From Triticum aestivum (taxonomy: Eukaryota; Streptophyta; Magnoliopsida; Poales; Poaceae): a stretch of 64,000 nt of DNA. The translations under genes and the position numbers were made by a program. Shown piece by piece: positions 1 through 11,813 of this stretch. The notes beneath the pieces are model-generated. The model saw nothing but the letters and a program-made list of their open reading frames with translations. It was not told the origin of the DNA and searched no databases. How positions within the stretch are numbered: position 1 is the stretch's first letter; every line of letters begins with the position of its first letter. The DNA is taken from assembly GCF_018294505.1 (NCBI RefSeq), contig NC_057808.1, positions 222,907,325-222,971,324 of the forward strand, read 5' to 3'.

Positions 1-1056
1 AGCCGGCCGACGAAGCCTCGTTCCAGCCCTCCAAGGAGACAAAGAAGGTCAAGCTGAACCCGGAAGACCCCAGCTGTAGCAAGTACGTTGTCGTGGGCAC
101 CCGCCTCGACAGCAAATAGGAAGGCGAGCTCGCCGACTTCCTCCGTGAGAATCGGATATCTTCGCATGGACCCCCAAGGACATGCCGGGTATTCCGAGGA
201 AGTATGCCGAGCACAAAGTCCACGTCCGCAAGGACGCCAAGCCTGTCCATCAACTCCTATGTCGTTTCTCCGAAGAGAAGAGAAGAACCATCGGTGAAGA
301 AGTTGCCAAGCTTTTGGCGGCCGGCTTCATCATGGAAGTGTTCCACCCCGAGTGGCTGGCAAACCCAGTCCTCGTCCTGAAGAAGAACAAGACCTGGCGC
401 ATGTGTATCGAGTACACCAGCCTAAACAAGGCTTGCCCCAAGGATCCATTCACCCTCCCGCAGATCGATCAAGTCATCGACTTCACCGCCGGTTGTGAGC
501 TCCTGTCCTTCCTGGATGCTTACTCCGGCTATCACCAGACAACGTTGGACCCAGCCGACGCCCTGAAGACGTCCTTCATCATGCCCTTCGGGGCGTATTG
601 CTACATTACCATGTCATTCGGCTTGAAGAACGCCGGCGCCACCTTCCAACATTGCATGCAGAAATGCCTGCTACCGCAACTCAGCCGCAACATCCATGTT
701 TATGTGGACAACATCGTGGTGAAGACCAAGCAGCACCTCACGCTCCTCGACGACCTGAAGGAAACCTTTGCCAACCTGCACGAGTACCGGATCAAGCTCA
801 ACCCGGAGAAGTGCGTTTTCAGCGTCCCGGCCGGAAAGCTACTCGGCTTCCTCGTCTCGGAGCGCGGCATTGAGGCGAACCCGGAGAAGATCAAGGCCAT
901 CAAGCACATGCGAAAGCCGACCTGGCTGCGCGATGTCCAGAAATTCACTGGCTGCTTGGCCTCAGTCAGCCGGTTTCTCAGCCGGCTGGGTGAGAGGGCC
1001 TTGCCCCTGTATCAGCTGATAAAGAAGACGACATTGTTCGAGTGGAACGACCAGGC
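1..1056 (+). pseudogene. gypsy reverse transcriptase segment, broken
   Basis: Reverse transcriptase of the outer Tat element. The open part starts at 182 (DMPGIP motif, the usual protease-RT linker) and shows the RT landmarks: NPVLVLKKN, the KACPKDPFTLPQID stretch, the LDAYSGYHQ catalytic block, FGLKNAGATFQ, and the polymerase box. That box reads YVDN instead of YVDD: codon 710-712 is AAC, so one catalytic aspartate is lost. Upstream the same protein is cut by a TAG at 117-119 and by a one-base loss near 153-155, so the linker lies in another frame. The reading frame is open to 1210, but residues after 1056 are hAT sequence, not polymerase. It continues as RNase H at 10602. Confidence 0.92.
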
Positions 1057-1386
1057 TAGGGGTGGGCATTCGGTAGAAACCGAAAATTCGGTTTTTACCA
1101 TTCGGTTAGAAAAATTAAAAACCAAAATTAGCAAGCAAAAAATGCTAACCGAAAATTCGGTTAACCAATTATTTCGGTTCAGTTTTCGGTTTATACTGAA
1201 CACTATGTAGCAGCTGACGCTTGTACTCTCAGTGTTGTACACCCTACAGTCTTATATAACCCAACGCCTTGTCGCATTGAGCTTCGCAAGTGATGTGGGA
1301 CTAAACTCATATGCCGCTGGACACTGCGCACTCCACCCAGTCAACACACGCACTAGTTGTTGTGTGGGCCTTGTAGTTAGTGGGGG

Positions 1387-1857
1387 TGAGGGAGTCCTGG
1401 ATTAGGGGGTCCTCGGACAGCCGGACTATATACTCTGCCCGGACTGTTGGACTATGAAGATACAAGATTGAAGACTTCATCCCGTGTCCGGGTGGGACTC
1501 TCCTTTGCGTGGAAGGCAAGCTTGGCAATTCGGATATGTAGATCTCCTCCCTTGTAACCGACTCTGTGTAACCCTAGCCCCCTCCGGTGTCTGTATAAAC
1601 CGGAGGGTTTAGTCTGTAGGACAAGAACAATCATAATCATAGGCTAGCTTCTAGGGTTTAGCCTCTACGATCTCGTGGTAGATCAACTCTTGTAATACTC
1701 ATATCATCAAGATCAATCAAGCAGGAAGTAGGGTATTACCTCCATCGAGAGGGCCCGAACCTGGGTAAACATTGTGTCCCTCGCCTCCTGTTACCATCCG
1801 CCTTAGACGCATAGTAAGGGACCCCCTACCCGAGATCCGCCGGTTTTGACACCGACA
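1387..1857 (+). repeat. 5' LTR of inner Tat element
   Basis: Starts TGAGGGAGTCCTGG and ends ACACCGACA, with TG...CA ends. A TATA-like TGTATAAACC lies near 1592. The primer binding site follows at once, beginning TTGGTGCTTTC at 1858. Confidence 0.92.
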
Positions 1858-1905
1858 TTGGTGCTTTCATTGAGAGTTCCACTGTGCCGTCACGATAAAG
1901 GCTTG

Positions 1906-3384
1906 ATGGCTCCTTCGATCATCGGCAACGATGCGATCCAGGGTGAGGTTTTTCTCCTCGGACAGATCTTTGTATTCGGCGGCTTCGTACTGCGGGCCAA
2001 CTCGCTTGGCCATCTGCAGCAGATCGAGAGCTACGCCCCTGGCCGTCAGGTCAGGTTTGGAAACTTAAACTATACTGCCGACATCCGCGGAGTCTTGATC
2101 TTCGATGGATTCGAGCCCATGTCAAGTGCGCCGCAAAGTCACGACGAGCATGACCTAGCTCTGCCGTCGGACGGTGTTCGGGAGATCACACATGTGGCTA
2201 CTCCGACCCTCAATCCGGAGCAGATCGCGCCGTCCAAGGACGGGTGGATGGACCCCGCCACGGAGGCCCCACACTCAGCGGCGATAGAGTCGAATACTGA
2301 CTTCACCTCCTATGAGACCTGTGTCATCGAACCCTTGGATTCGTCCCCGGCCACAGGCTCCGAACCGCTCGCGTCCGTGCCTATCGAATCTGATTGGGCA
2401 CCGCTCATGGAGTTTACCTCCGCGGATATTTTCCAGCACTCGCCCTTCGGCGATGTGCTAGATTCATTAAGGTCTCTCTCCTTGTCAGGAGACCCTCGGC
2501 CGAACTATGTCCGGCTCGAGTGGGAAGCGGACGACGAAGAAATTCGTTCCCCACCCACCACCCACTTAATAGCCACTGTCGATGATTTAACCGACATGCT
2601 TGATTTCGACTCCGAAGACATCGACGGTATGGACGATGACGCAGGAGAGGAACAGGAACCACCGCCCACAGGGCGCTGGACAGCCACGTCAACATACGAT
2701 ATATACATGGTGGATACACCCAAAGAAAACAACGACAAGGAACGGGAGGAAGCAGCGAAGGATAGTTCCCTCGAGAAGCAACCAAAGTGACGATGCAAGC
2801 GACGCCCCAAACCCCGCCTCAGCAAAAACAGCGATAACAGCGCAAGAAAGAATAACACCCCGGTCGAGTCCAAAGGAAACGACGACCATATGGACCCAGC
2901 GATGGAGCAGGATGAGCCAGCGGACGGCGAACATAGTACAGAACCGCTGTCCGATCACGGCGACGTCGAGGGTAAAGCTCATCAACCTGTCTCCGGAGAG
3001 GAGAACAGCCCGGACGACGATGCACACATCATCCCGGAAAGGCACTTGGAACAAGAGAACCTCCATAAAAGGCTTATTGCCACCGCGAAGAGCCTGAAGA
3101 AGCAGAAACAAAGGCTTAAGGCCGCGCAGAATACGCTCAACAGCAGATGGAATAAAGTGCTTGACACTGAAGAGAAGTACGGTGGAAGTCGCCACACAAA
3201 GAGCTATCCAAAGTGCAAGCTGCTGCCTCAATTCGATGACGAGGCTTTAGAGCCCATACAGCCGAAAAATAAAACGGCCGATCAGCCGGATCGACCACCC
3301 CGTGGCCGCGACAGGGCGGCTAACGATGTCGCACATAAGTCAGCACACGATTTACGTGAGGACTTGACCAAAAAGCCGATATGA
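1906..3384 (+). pseudogene. Gag N-terminal region of inner Tat element, with an internal stop
   Basis: From the ATG at 1906 (MAPSIIGND) the frame is open to a TGA at 2788-2790 and continues in the same frame to 3384. The ORF formally starts at 1846 inside the LTR end, but the 1906 ATG lies after the primer binding site and is the more likely start. The product is acidic and low in complexity at first, then has a lysine/glutamine-rich helical stretch (about 3060-3150). This long N-terminal gag region is usual for Tat elements. The TGA could derive from CGA by C-to-T change at a CG site. The frame changes by one base at the join with the next ORF, near 3375-3384. Confidence 0.7.
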
Positions 3385-5030
3385 CCAGCTCCATCTACGG
3401 ATCTAGGAAGCGCGCTCTGGCACAGAATCAAAATCAAACACTACAACCGTCAGAATGCCATGACACATCCAAATACAGGGGTGCCGCGCACCCCCTATGC
3501 TTCACCGATGAGGTGCTGGATCACGAATTTCTAGAGGGATTCAAACCCGTGAACATAGAGGCATACGACGGAACGACAGACCCTGGGGTCTGGATTGAGG
3601 ACTTTATCCTTCATATCCACATGGCTCGCGGAGATGATCTCCACGCCATCAAATACTTGCCCCTCAAGTTGAAAGGACAAGCTCGGCACTGGCTGAAGAG
3701 CCTCCCCGAAAACTCAATTGGAAGTTGGGAAGAGCTTGAGGATGCTTTTAGGGCTAATTTTCAAGGGACCTATGTCCGACCTCCAGATGCAGACGATTTA
3801 AGTCATATAATTCAACAGCCCGGAGAGTCAGCCCGAAAGCTTTGGAACAGATTCCTCACTAAGAAGAATCAAATTGTCGACTGCCCGGACGCCGAAGCCT
3901 TAGCGGCTTTCAAACACAGTGTCCGGGATGAATGGCTCGCTAGACACCTCGGCCAGAAAAAACCGAGGACAATGGCAGCCCTAACAAGCCTTATGACCCG
4001 CTTTTGCGCGGGCGAAGATAGTTGGCTGGCCCGTAGCGGCACCAGCGACCCTGGCACATCCGAAGTCAGGGATGGCAATAGAAAACCGCGACGCAATAAA
4101 AGCAAGCGTCGAAACAATGAAGACAGCCCAGACAACACGGCGGTAAACGCCGGATTCAGGGGCTCTCAGCTCAGTCAACGGAAAAAGCCATTCAAAGGCA
4201 GCAGAGATGGACCGTCCAGCCTAAACAAGATTCTAGACAGATTATGTCAGATTCATGGCACCTCCGACAAACCTGCAAATCACACCAACAGAGAATGCTG
4301 GGTCTTCAAGCAGGCCGGCAAGCTAAACGCCGAACACAAGGGGAGGGAGACACCAAGTGAAGACGAGGATGAGCCTCGCCAGCAAAACACTGGGGGACAG
4401 AAAAAATTCCCACCAGAGGTCAAAACAGTGAACACGATTCACGTAAAGAAGAGGAGGAGCAAACGCGCACTCCGAGACGTATGCACCGTGGAGCCCGTCA
4501 CCCCCAAGTTCAACCCTTGGTCGGCCTGCCCGATCACTTTTGATCGCAGGGATCACCCGACTAGTATCCGGCACGGAGGATCGGCTGCCTTGGTGCTAGA
4601 CCCAATAATTGACGGATACCATCTCACCCGAGTCCTTATGGACGGCGGCAGTAGTCTTAATCTGATATATCAGGACACAGTCCGCAAAATGGGGATAGAC
4701 CCGACAAGAATCAGCCAAAGCAATACTACCTTTAAAGGAGTAATACCAGGCCCAGAGGCCCGCTGCACAGGCTCTCTAGTACTAGAGGTTGTATTCGCTT
4801 CTCCCGACAACTTCCGAAGCGAAGAATTAACCTTCGACATCGCTCCATTCCGAAACGGCTATCACGCACTACTCGGAAGAACGGCCTTCGCTAGTTTTAA
4901 TGCAGTACCGCATTACGCTTATCTTAAGCTTAAGATGCCCGGTCCACGTGGCATCATCATAGTTAGCGGAAACACAGAGCGTTCCTTACGTGCGGAATTA
5001 TGTGTGGCGGCTCTAGCAGCCGAACACTGA
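3381..5030 (+). CDS. Gag-protease polyprotein of non-autonomous Tat element
   Basis: 549 residues. Residues about 60-190 match the retrotransposon gag (capsid) domain: WIEDF, LPLKLKGQARHWL, SWEELEDAFRANFQGTY and ESARKLWNRF are typical. A basic linker follows, rich in Arg and Lys. The aspartic protease has its active-site motif MDGGSSLNLIY at residues 420-430 (Asp421) and a second conserved block near FDIAPFRNGYHALLGR. The frame stops at 5030 with no RT behind it, which marks the element as non-autonomous. The natural start is unclear: the ATG at 3381 overlaps the end of the previous gag ORF, so a one-base frameshift probably separates two parts of one gag. Confidence 0.85.
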   Translation: MTSSIYGSRKRALAQNQNQTLQPSECHDTSKYRGAAHPLCFTDEVLDHEFLEGFKPVNIEAYDGTTDPGVWIEDFILHIHMARGDDLHAIKYLPLKLKGQARHWLKSLPENSIGSWEELEDAFRANFQGTYVRPPDADDLSHIIQQPGESARKLWNRFLTKKNQIVDCPDAEALAAFKHSVRDEWLARHLGQKKPRTMAALTSLMTRFCAGEDSWLARSGTSDPGTSEVRDGNRKPRRNKSKRRNNEDSPDNTAVNAGFRGSQLSQRKKPFKGSRDGPSSLNKILDRLCQIHGTSDKPANHTNRECWVFKQAGKLNAEHKGRETPSEDEDEPRQQNTGGQKKFPPEVKTVNTIHVKKRRSKRALRDVCTVEPVTPKFNPWSACPITFDRRDHPTSIRHGGSAALVLDPIIDGYHLTRVLMDGGSSLNLIYQDTVRKMGIDPTRISQSNTTFKGVIPGPEARCTGSLVLEVVFASPDNFRSEELTFDIAPFRNGYHALLGRTAFASFNAVPHYAYLKLKMPGPRGIIIVSGNTERSLRAELCVAALAAEH

Positions 5031-6222
5031 ACGACCTCTCCAACCAGAATAAATGATCGGTCGTCAAGACCGCGGACACGGCTAGACAAGCCCGGCGCAC
5101 CACTAGATGTAACAACTTAGATAAACCTGAGATTGGGTCGATGGATATACCCCCATAGGTGGTGCTAGGGGCTTCCCGCATGTAAAAAGGGCTACAGTTC
5201 GGCTTGACCCTATTTAGATTGCATTTTAATGGTTCATTAAGAATAATCAATTTTTCGCACGAAGACTTTCACCTGGGTTTTTTCTTTTACAGATGATCAT
5301 CGGCTACACCCTTCCAGGGTACGGCACAACGGAGACATAGGCGCAGAGGTGCAGCAGGGCCCCGCTCAAAGGTTTCTTTTTAGATTAAGACCCTGTGTAA
5401 ACCTTTCTTACTGGCTCTTGTTGCTGCACACCCTCCGGATACTCCACACAATCGAGAGGGATGCTGGCGTTATTGGCATTTCGCCACGTCAGACTAATGC
5501 ACGTACCTGGAAATTCAGGGTTCATTATCAAGGGCGTTACTCAGAACGGTATATGTTGTAAAGTCCGAATACCTTAGGGAGTCTTCGGTGTCGCGAGTTT
5601 GGCCTTATATGCATCAGCTCCGAATCATGTATTTTGTCAATAGTTGGGTTTGCCCGGCTCCCGTGTTTTGCTACCTTACGTTCCGCTCTATCGGCTAAGG
5701 TGGCACCGGGAGAACTACTGCGATTGTGCCCTGGTTCATCTGGATGAGCACCTCAGTAGAGAAAGCCGAAAACTGACTGTCATGATAAAGCGCGAGACTG
5801 GTCAACCACTCGATGACTCAGCGGAATCTTCGCGATTCCTCCGCATTAACGAAGGACCGGTTTCCCGGTCATGTATGTACGCGCCCCGTATTCGGATGAG
5901 CGCGGAAGTACCAGGGGCTATATAGTAGCCCCACCGTCAAACTCCTATGGCTAAGTGAAAGTGTTAAAGCTATATAGTCCGATTGCCTTGTTCGCCGCGC
6001 TATCACCTCCTTAATGGACCAAGACGTTGGATCAAGTGTGAATACGCGCTTTTCCGAACACCCCCGCATTATATGCGTGGGGGCTGAAGCCGACGACTGC
6101 AAACTTTCAGGTTATATACATACATAAACGGCCGCACAGGAGGCATCATAATACTTTCAGGCAAAAGTATAAACACAGCCTTTATAATCCAAATAGCATT
6201 GTTTTTACAATTGGGATACATG
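5031..6222 (+). other. Non-coding spacer of inner Tat element
   Basis: About 1.2 kb between the + strand gag-protease and the end of the antisense gene. I see no conserved coding blocks; short ORFs here have no recognisable motif. It is where RT and integrase would lie in an autonomous relative. Confidence 0.6.
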
Positions 6223-9196
6223 TCACTCGAACATGATACTCTTCGAGCACTGAGCCTCTATTAAACGAGCACCTTCTAGGACTTCTTCAAAATAGTGCTC
6301 GGCCGAGACCTGGCCTACGGCCGGATCCTGGGTTGCAATAGCGGTGGCCTCCATCTCTGCCCAGTATGTCTTAACACGGGCAAGAGCCATCCGCGCACCC
6401 TCTATGCACGCCGACCTCTTTACAGCGTCGATATGCGGCACAGCACCAAGGAATCGTTGCACTAAACCAAAATAACTACACGGCCTTGGTCCTTCCGGCC
6501 AAAGATGATGCACGACAGACCTCATGGCAAGTCCGGACAACCTATGGAGCTCAGCCCACTCGGCCATTTGTTCATTTAACAGCAGCGGACGCGTTGGAGC
6601 ACTGAACTACGACCAGAACAACCTTTCCACTTCATGATCTTTCTGATCTTTGAAAAACTCAGTCGCATCAGCAGCACTCGTTGCCAAGTCCAAGTACGCG
6701 TCTGCAGCACTCCATAATTGATCCAGAGGGGCATACTTCGGATCTCCGAACTTCGTCCGCAACAAAAAGGGCTTCCCAGCCGTGATATCTCCGGCTTGAC
6801 GAAGCTCCTCCTTCGCCGCTCTGATTTTAGAGCGGGTTTCCTTGGCTGCTACCATGGCTTTCTTCGGGTCCGCCGCTTTCGCTTGGCTTTCCTTTTCAAG
6901 AAGCTCATACCGGTCGGCGGCATCCTTCAGCTCAACAGCCATCTTGGCTATTTTATCTTCGCTCTGGCGATGAGCAGCCTGTTCGGCTCTTAACTCTTCG
7001 GCCGCCTTTAGGGCGGCCGCATCACTTCTCCTGGCTTGTTCCTTGGCTCGGGCAAGCTCCGCCCGAAGGGTCTCCACGGCGGCAGCTCCATCTGCAGTCA
7101 CAACATATTATAGATACTAGCATCATGCTCCTCTTAATATCTGTTGACCACCGGAAAATACATACCCTGTGCCTCGTCAAGCCGCTTGTTTACAAGCACG
7201 ATGTCGGCATCTGCCGCCTCAGTTCGGCAAACTCACCAGTCCGGCCAGCCACCGGACCCTCAGCCGCCTGCATATGAAAGCAGCATGATCATTACCTGGG
7301 ACTATGATCCTCTGTTTGCCGCCTCTGGACAGCAACCAGAGTCTCAGGGGCTACTATCTGTATAGGGCACACCTAGCATGTGCGGTACCGTCAAAAAATA
7401 TATTACTTTGCGTACCTCAAAGCCTCTTAGCAGGCTCATAAAAGCTTCATGCAACCCACTTTTGGCGGATGAAATCCTCTTAACCACCATACCCATTAAA
7501 GTACGATGCGCCTCTGAGATAGCCGCTTGCTCCAGAAGACCCATCAGTGCGTCCGGTCGTGCACCGGACAGTCCCGGACTCTTTCTGTTGCTCTCCTTAG
7601 GAGCCGAATACTCCGGACTTCGGGTGGCCGAAGGGTTACCTTCTGGCCTTGGCGGATTAGGAGAAATCCTCCGTGAAGACACCTCAGGGTCGTCCGCCTC
7701 ATGAGGTGGGGAGACAGGGAGGCGTTTCGCTCTCCATCATCTCCGGAAGAAGATCCCCCGAAGACGAACTCTGTCGAGAAGGGCTACGATCCGAACTACA
7801 AGACATACGTCTCGGTTATTGTCCTCGGAGATGAAGCAGGATATATTTACCAAAAGTACTCTTGTTCACTTACAGCTCGGTGGAGGGCTGACCCCCTTGC
7901 GGGCACTGTGTGGTAAGGATGCCCTCCGGGGCAGGGCCCCCTGGCGAAGGTTTCTTCCCTCGTTTGGAAACCCTCGTTTCCAGGTCTTCAGAGGCGGTCC
8001 TTTTCCTTCCTTGGGGAGAGGGAATTTTAGATTCTTCTCCCCGATTATCCTCCTTCGCGGAGACACTAATTCCCCCGGTTTGGATGAGTAATGCGTGAGG
8101 CCCTCTTTCGGCTTCTTTATTCCCCCTTCATCTTCCCCTGATGGCACTTGATAAGGTGCGTGCTCAAGCATCCTGGCTAGTACGAGATCCGATGAGCCTT
8201 CGGGAAGGGGGGCCGAACACCTGATCATCTTCGCCTTTTTTATCCAGTCCTGGTCAAAGAGCGATTTTTTCAGAATGATGTTGTGACAAATAAAAAGACA
8301 GCATGTTCGGCCGCAGAATTACTTACGTGGGTATCTGGACGATTGCAGTTTAGACCCGCATCCTCGGTGGTGTCCGGACACTTTATTCGTGATCCGAAGA
8401 ACAATCCATACATCTCTTCGAGCGTCACGCCGAAGAATTGCTGAATAGTTCGCGGTCCTTCCGGGTTGAACTCCCACATACGGAGAGGTCGACGTTGGCA
8501 TGGCAGGACCCGACGAACTAGCATGACTTGCATTACCTTGACAAGGCTGACATCTCTCTTGAGGAGATCTCGGATGCGACTCTGCAATGTCGGCACGTCA
8601 TTAACTGGCCCCCAGTCCAGCCCCTTGTTGACCCATGACGCCAGTTGTGGCGGGGGGCCCGAACGGAAGGCGGGGGCAGCTACCCACTTAGTACTTCGGG
8701 GAGCTGTGATGTAAAACCACTCCCGCTGCCATAAGTTGGACATCTCCGGGAAGGAACCCTTTGGCCATGGAGCATCGGCGCCTTTGCTTATTATGGCACC
8801 TCCGCATTCTGCGTGTCGCCCATCGATCATCTTCGGCTTCACATTGAAGGTCTTGAGCCATAAGCCGAAGTGTGGGGTGATGCGGAGGAAGGCCTCACAC
8901 ACGACGATGAACGACGAGATGTGAAGGATGGAATCCGGAGCTAGATCATGGAAATCGAGCCCGTAATAGAACATAAGCCCTCTAACAAAGGGATCAAGAC
9001 TAAAGCCTAGCCCTCGGAGGAAGTGGGAAACAAATACGACACTCTCGTTGGGTTCGGGAGTGGGGATGACCTGCCCTTGAGCAGGCAGCCTGTGCGAGAT
9101 TTCGGCGGTCAGATACCTGGCTTCTCTTAGCTTCTTGATGTCCTCCTCTGTGACAGAGGAGGCCATCCACCGGCCTTGAAGGTTGGATCCGGACAT
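6223..9196 (-). pseudogene. Antisense multi-exon gene of inner Tat element (Transposase_28-type family)
   Basis: Read on the - strand. Exon 1 is 9196-8327 (290 codons, start MSGSNLQGRW) and ends at a consensus donor (CAC|GTAAGT). Exon 2 starts at 8249 after an AG acceptor in the same phase (DWIKKAKMIRC). A third coding block lies near 7682-7416, ending at GAG|GTACGC. A fourth starts near 7091 with a long Ala/Glu/Arg-rich coiled coil and runs to 6223, broken by a TAG at 6607-6609. Exon 1 resembles the plant family Pfam calls 'putative gypsy type transposon' (PF04195), despite which no transposase activity is established. Such antisense genes are known in the Tat lineage; their function is unknown. 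The internal stop, and uncertain exon 2-3 joins, make this copy probably defective. Confidence 0.75.
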
Positions 9197-9297
9197 GATT
9201 GAAGGTCCGAAGCGCTTAGCCTGAGCCTTGGGTGTTGGAATTCGAGGTGGGGGAAGGGAAGGATCGAGCGCGAGAAGAAAAGGACAGGCCTTGGCCC

Positions 9298-9304
9298 CTT
9301 TATA
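9298..9304 (-). promoter_or_regulatory. TATA box for the antisense gene
   Basis: TATAAAG on the - strand, about 102 bp upstream of the antisense ATG at 9196, in a CT/GC-rich setting. The spacing fits a plant core promoter. The second antisense gene in the window has a TATA box at a similar place. Function is inferred. Confidence 0.55.
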
Positions 9305-9737
9305 AAGAGGGTGAATATCAAGCGTCCTCCGCGTGGCCGTTTGGAACTTGCCTAAAATCGAGGAGTCATACCAGCAGGCACGATTGGGTTACCCACACCC
9401 GTATTGATGAGAATCCCGTGATAAGGGGACACGATCTCTGCTTCGACAAGACGTGCCAAGAAAACCGCCTCGCAACACGTGCAGTGGCAGGCTGGGAAAA
9501 ACGGTTCGTAATGACCGGACCACGGCAGGATGTCACGTTATGAAAGGTTGTTAGCAGATTAGATTTGTGGAATATTATACTCTCTATGGTGGTATGTGGA
9601 ATTTGTTTTGCAGAGCCGGACACGATCCTTGTGTTCAAAATCTTCTATGGAGTATTCGGAGGAGGAACCCGCCTTGCAATGCCGAAGACAATCTGCGCGC
9701 CGGACTCATCGTCATTGAAGCCTGGTTCAGGGGCTAC

Positions 9738-10207
9738 TGAGGGAGTCCTGGATTAGGGGGTCCTCGGACAGCCGGACTATATACTTTGGCCGGACTGTTG
9801 GACTATGAAGATACAAGATTGAAGACTTCGTCTCGTGTCCGGGTGGGACTCTCCTTTGCGTGGAAGGCAAGCTTGGCAATTCAGATATGTAGATCTCCTC
9901 CCTTGTAACCGACTCTGTGTAACCCTAGCCCCCTCCGGTGTCTATATAAACCGGAGGGTTTAGTCTATAGGACAAGACAATCATAATCATAGGCTAGCTT
10001 CTAGGGTTTAGCCTCTACGATCTCGTGGTAGATCAACTCTTGTAATACTCATATCATCAAGATCAATCAAGCAGGAAGTAGGGTATTACCTCCATCAAGA
10101 GGGCCCGAACCTGGGTAAACATTGTGTCCCCCGCCTCTTGTTACCATCCGCCTTAGACGCACAGTTCGGGATGCCCTACCCGAGATCCGCCGGTTTTGAC
10201 ACCGATA
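9738..10207 (+). repeat. 3' LTR of inner Tat element
   Basis: Nearly identical to 1387-1857. It is preceded by the purine-rich stretch CAGGGGCTAC (about 9728-9737), the likely plus-strand primer. It ends GATA instead of GACA, so the terminal CA has mutated; the GGGGG duplication follows directly. Confidence 0.92.
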
Positions 10208-10601
10208 GGGGGCGCAGGCCTATACACCGAGGGCTCTAGTAGCTACCGGGCTTAGCATGCATGCATGCACTTGGCCAGAACGAGGGACAGAGCCGTGTGG
10301 CTGGACGCGCATGATGTGTGCCTCCAAAACAATTAAAATATTTGATCATTCGTACGCTGCGTGGCCGGATGCGCGCATGCGGTCGACGTCACATCACAGC
10401 GTTTGGCGATACGTGGGAGCCTCGTTCGGTTTCTGTTTCGGTTATTCGTGTAATACCGAACCGACCGATTTAAATTCGGTTATTGAACATAAAAACTGTA
10501 TTTAATTGTGGCAGTATAAAAACGGAAAATTCGATTTATTCGGTTTCAGTATCGGTGCGGTATTCGGTTGGTCGGTTTTTATGCCCACCCCTAGACCAGG
10601 C

Positions 10602-11813
10602 GGGCGAAGCTTTCCGGGATCTCAAGCGCATGCTCTCCACCGCACCCGTCCTTGCCACACCTACCGAGAAGGAGCCGTTGTTTCTCTACATTGCCGCCAC
10701 CTCGCGGTCGGTCAGCACGATGATGGTGGTCGAGCGACTAGAGAAGGGCAAGATCCAAGCCGTCCAGTTGCCGGTCTACAACCTGAGCGAGGTGCTCTCC
10801 GCCTCCAAGCAGAACTACCCGCACTACCAGAAGATGTGTTACGGCGTGTATTTTACCGCCAAGAAGTTGAAGTAGTATTTCCAAGAGCATGTTGTCACCA
10901 TGGTCAGCACGGCGCCCCCATCGGCGAGATCATTGGCTGCTGGGATGCCTCTGGCCGGGTTGCCAAATGGGCAATCGAGCTAGCCGGCCACACCATCCTC
11001 TACGAGCCCCGCACCACGATCAAGTCCCAAGCTCTGGCCGACTTCCTCGTCGACTGGACTGAGACCCAGTACCTGCTGCCGCCGCCGAATTCGACGCACT
11101 GGCGCATGCACTTCGACGGCTCCAAGATGCGCCTCGGCTTGGGAGCCGGCATCATGCTGTCTTCCCCAAAGGGCGATCGGCTACGGTACGCGCTCCAGAT
11201 CCACTTCGCCGCCTCCAACAACATCGCCAAGTACGAAGCCCTTGTGCATGGCCTCCGGCTTGCCAATGAACTCGGCATCCGGTGCATCCTGTGCTACGAC
11301 GGCTCGGATCTGGTAGTGCAGCAGTGTTTCGACGAGTGGGACGCTCGCGACGCCAACATGGCAAGCTACCGCTTCCTCGTCCAGCAGCTATCCGGCTTCT
11401 TCGACAGCTGCGAGTTCCTCCACGTCCCGCGCGTGGAGAATGAAGCCGCTGACGCACTAGCCAAGATGGGCTCATCCCAGCAATCCATTCCGTCCGGCGT
11501 CTCCCTCGAGCACCTGCACAAGCCGTTCGTCAAGCCGTCTCCGAACTTCGAGTCCATCTTCGTCCCGGACGACCCGACCGCGCCTCTACCCGGCCCGGGG
11601 GCTGCCGAACCCGACCTGAGGGCTGCCAAACCCGTCCCGGGGACCGTCGAACCCGACCCGGGGACTGCTCAACCTGGCTCGAGGGCTGCCACGCCCAACA
11701 CGGACGCCATCGTCCTCGACCCGGCCACCGTCGTTCCCAACCCAGGGGATGCCGCCACCGGCTCGGGGGCTGCCGCCCAGAGCTCTCCATGGTGGCCGTC
11801 TTTGCTGTGGTGA
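10602..11813 (+). pseudogene. Gypsy RNase H region, broken
   Basis: Continues pol after the hAT. The first part (to a TAG at 10873-10875) shows EAFRDLKRML, LFLYIAAT and the SKQNYPHYQKMCYGV block of the RT connection region. The frame changes by an indel near 10905-10925. The second part holds the RNase H fold: HFDGSK (first Asp), NNIAKYEALVHGL (Glu) and ENEAADALAK (last Asp). The third site, normally GDS, reads DGS (GAC GGC at 11298-11303), so that Asp is displaced. A proline/glycine-rich linker of short degenerate repeats follows (about 11576-11790), then another frame change into integrase. Confidence 0.88.

Larger units (their letters stand above)
1387..10207 (+). mobile_element. Complete non-autonomous Tat-type gypsy element (gag-protease plus antisense gene)
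   Basis: Two 470-bp LTRs (1387-1857, 9738-10207) flank an internal domain, with a 5-bp duplication GGGGG at 1382-1386 and 10208-10212. The internal domain holds gag and protease on the + strand (1906-5030) and a multi-exon antisense gene (9196 to 6223, - strand). Nothing between 5031 and 6222 resembles RT, RNase H or integrase, so it must borrow these from a related autonomous element. By eye the LTRs differ at about 16 positions plus one 1-base indel, about 3.4 percent, which points to insertion one to two million years ago at a commonly used grass rate (1.3e-8 per site per year). The LTR start TGAGGGAGTCC is familiar from an abundant wheat family, possibly Fatima; that name is from memory. 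Confidence 0.93.
1057..10593. mobile_element. Non-autonomous hAT-type element, itself split by an LTR retrotransposon
   Basis: Terminal inverted repeats TAGGGGTGGGCAT (1057-1069) and its reverse complement (10581-10593) are flanked by a perfect 8-bp direct duplication GACCAGGC at 1049-1056 and 10594-10601. An 8-bp duplication and TAGGGGTGGGC-type ends are hAT hallmarks. Both subterminal regions are rich in TTCGGTT/AACCGAA motifs, as in many plant hAT ends. Without the retrotransposon and one copy of its duplication the element is about 710 bp and codes for no transposase, so it is non-autonomous. Removing it and one duplication restores continuity of the outer element's pol. Confidence 0.92.

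Noticed and set aside
1057..1210. C-terminal extension of the RT reading frame
   Set aside because: It is hAT sequence read by chance in frame; the true continuation is at 10602.
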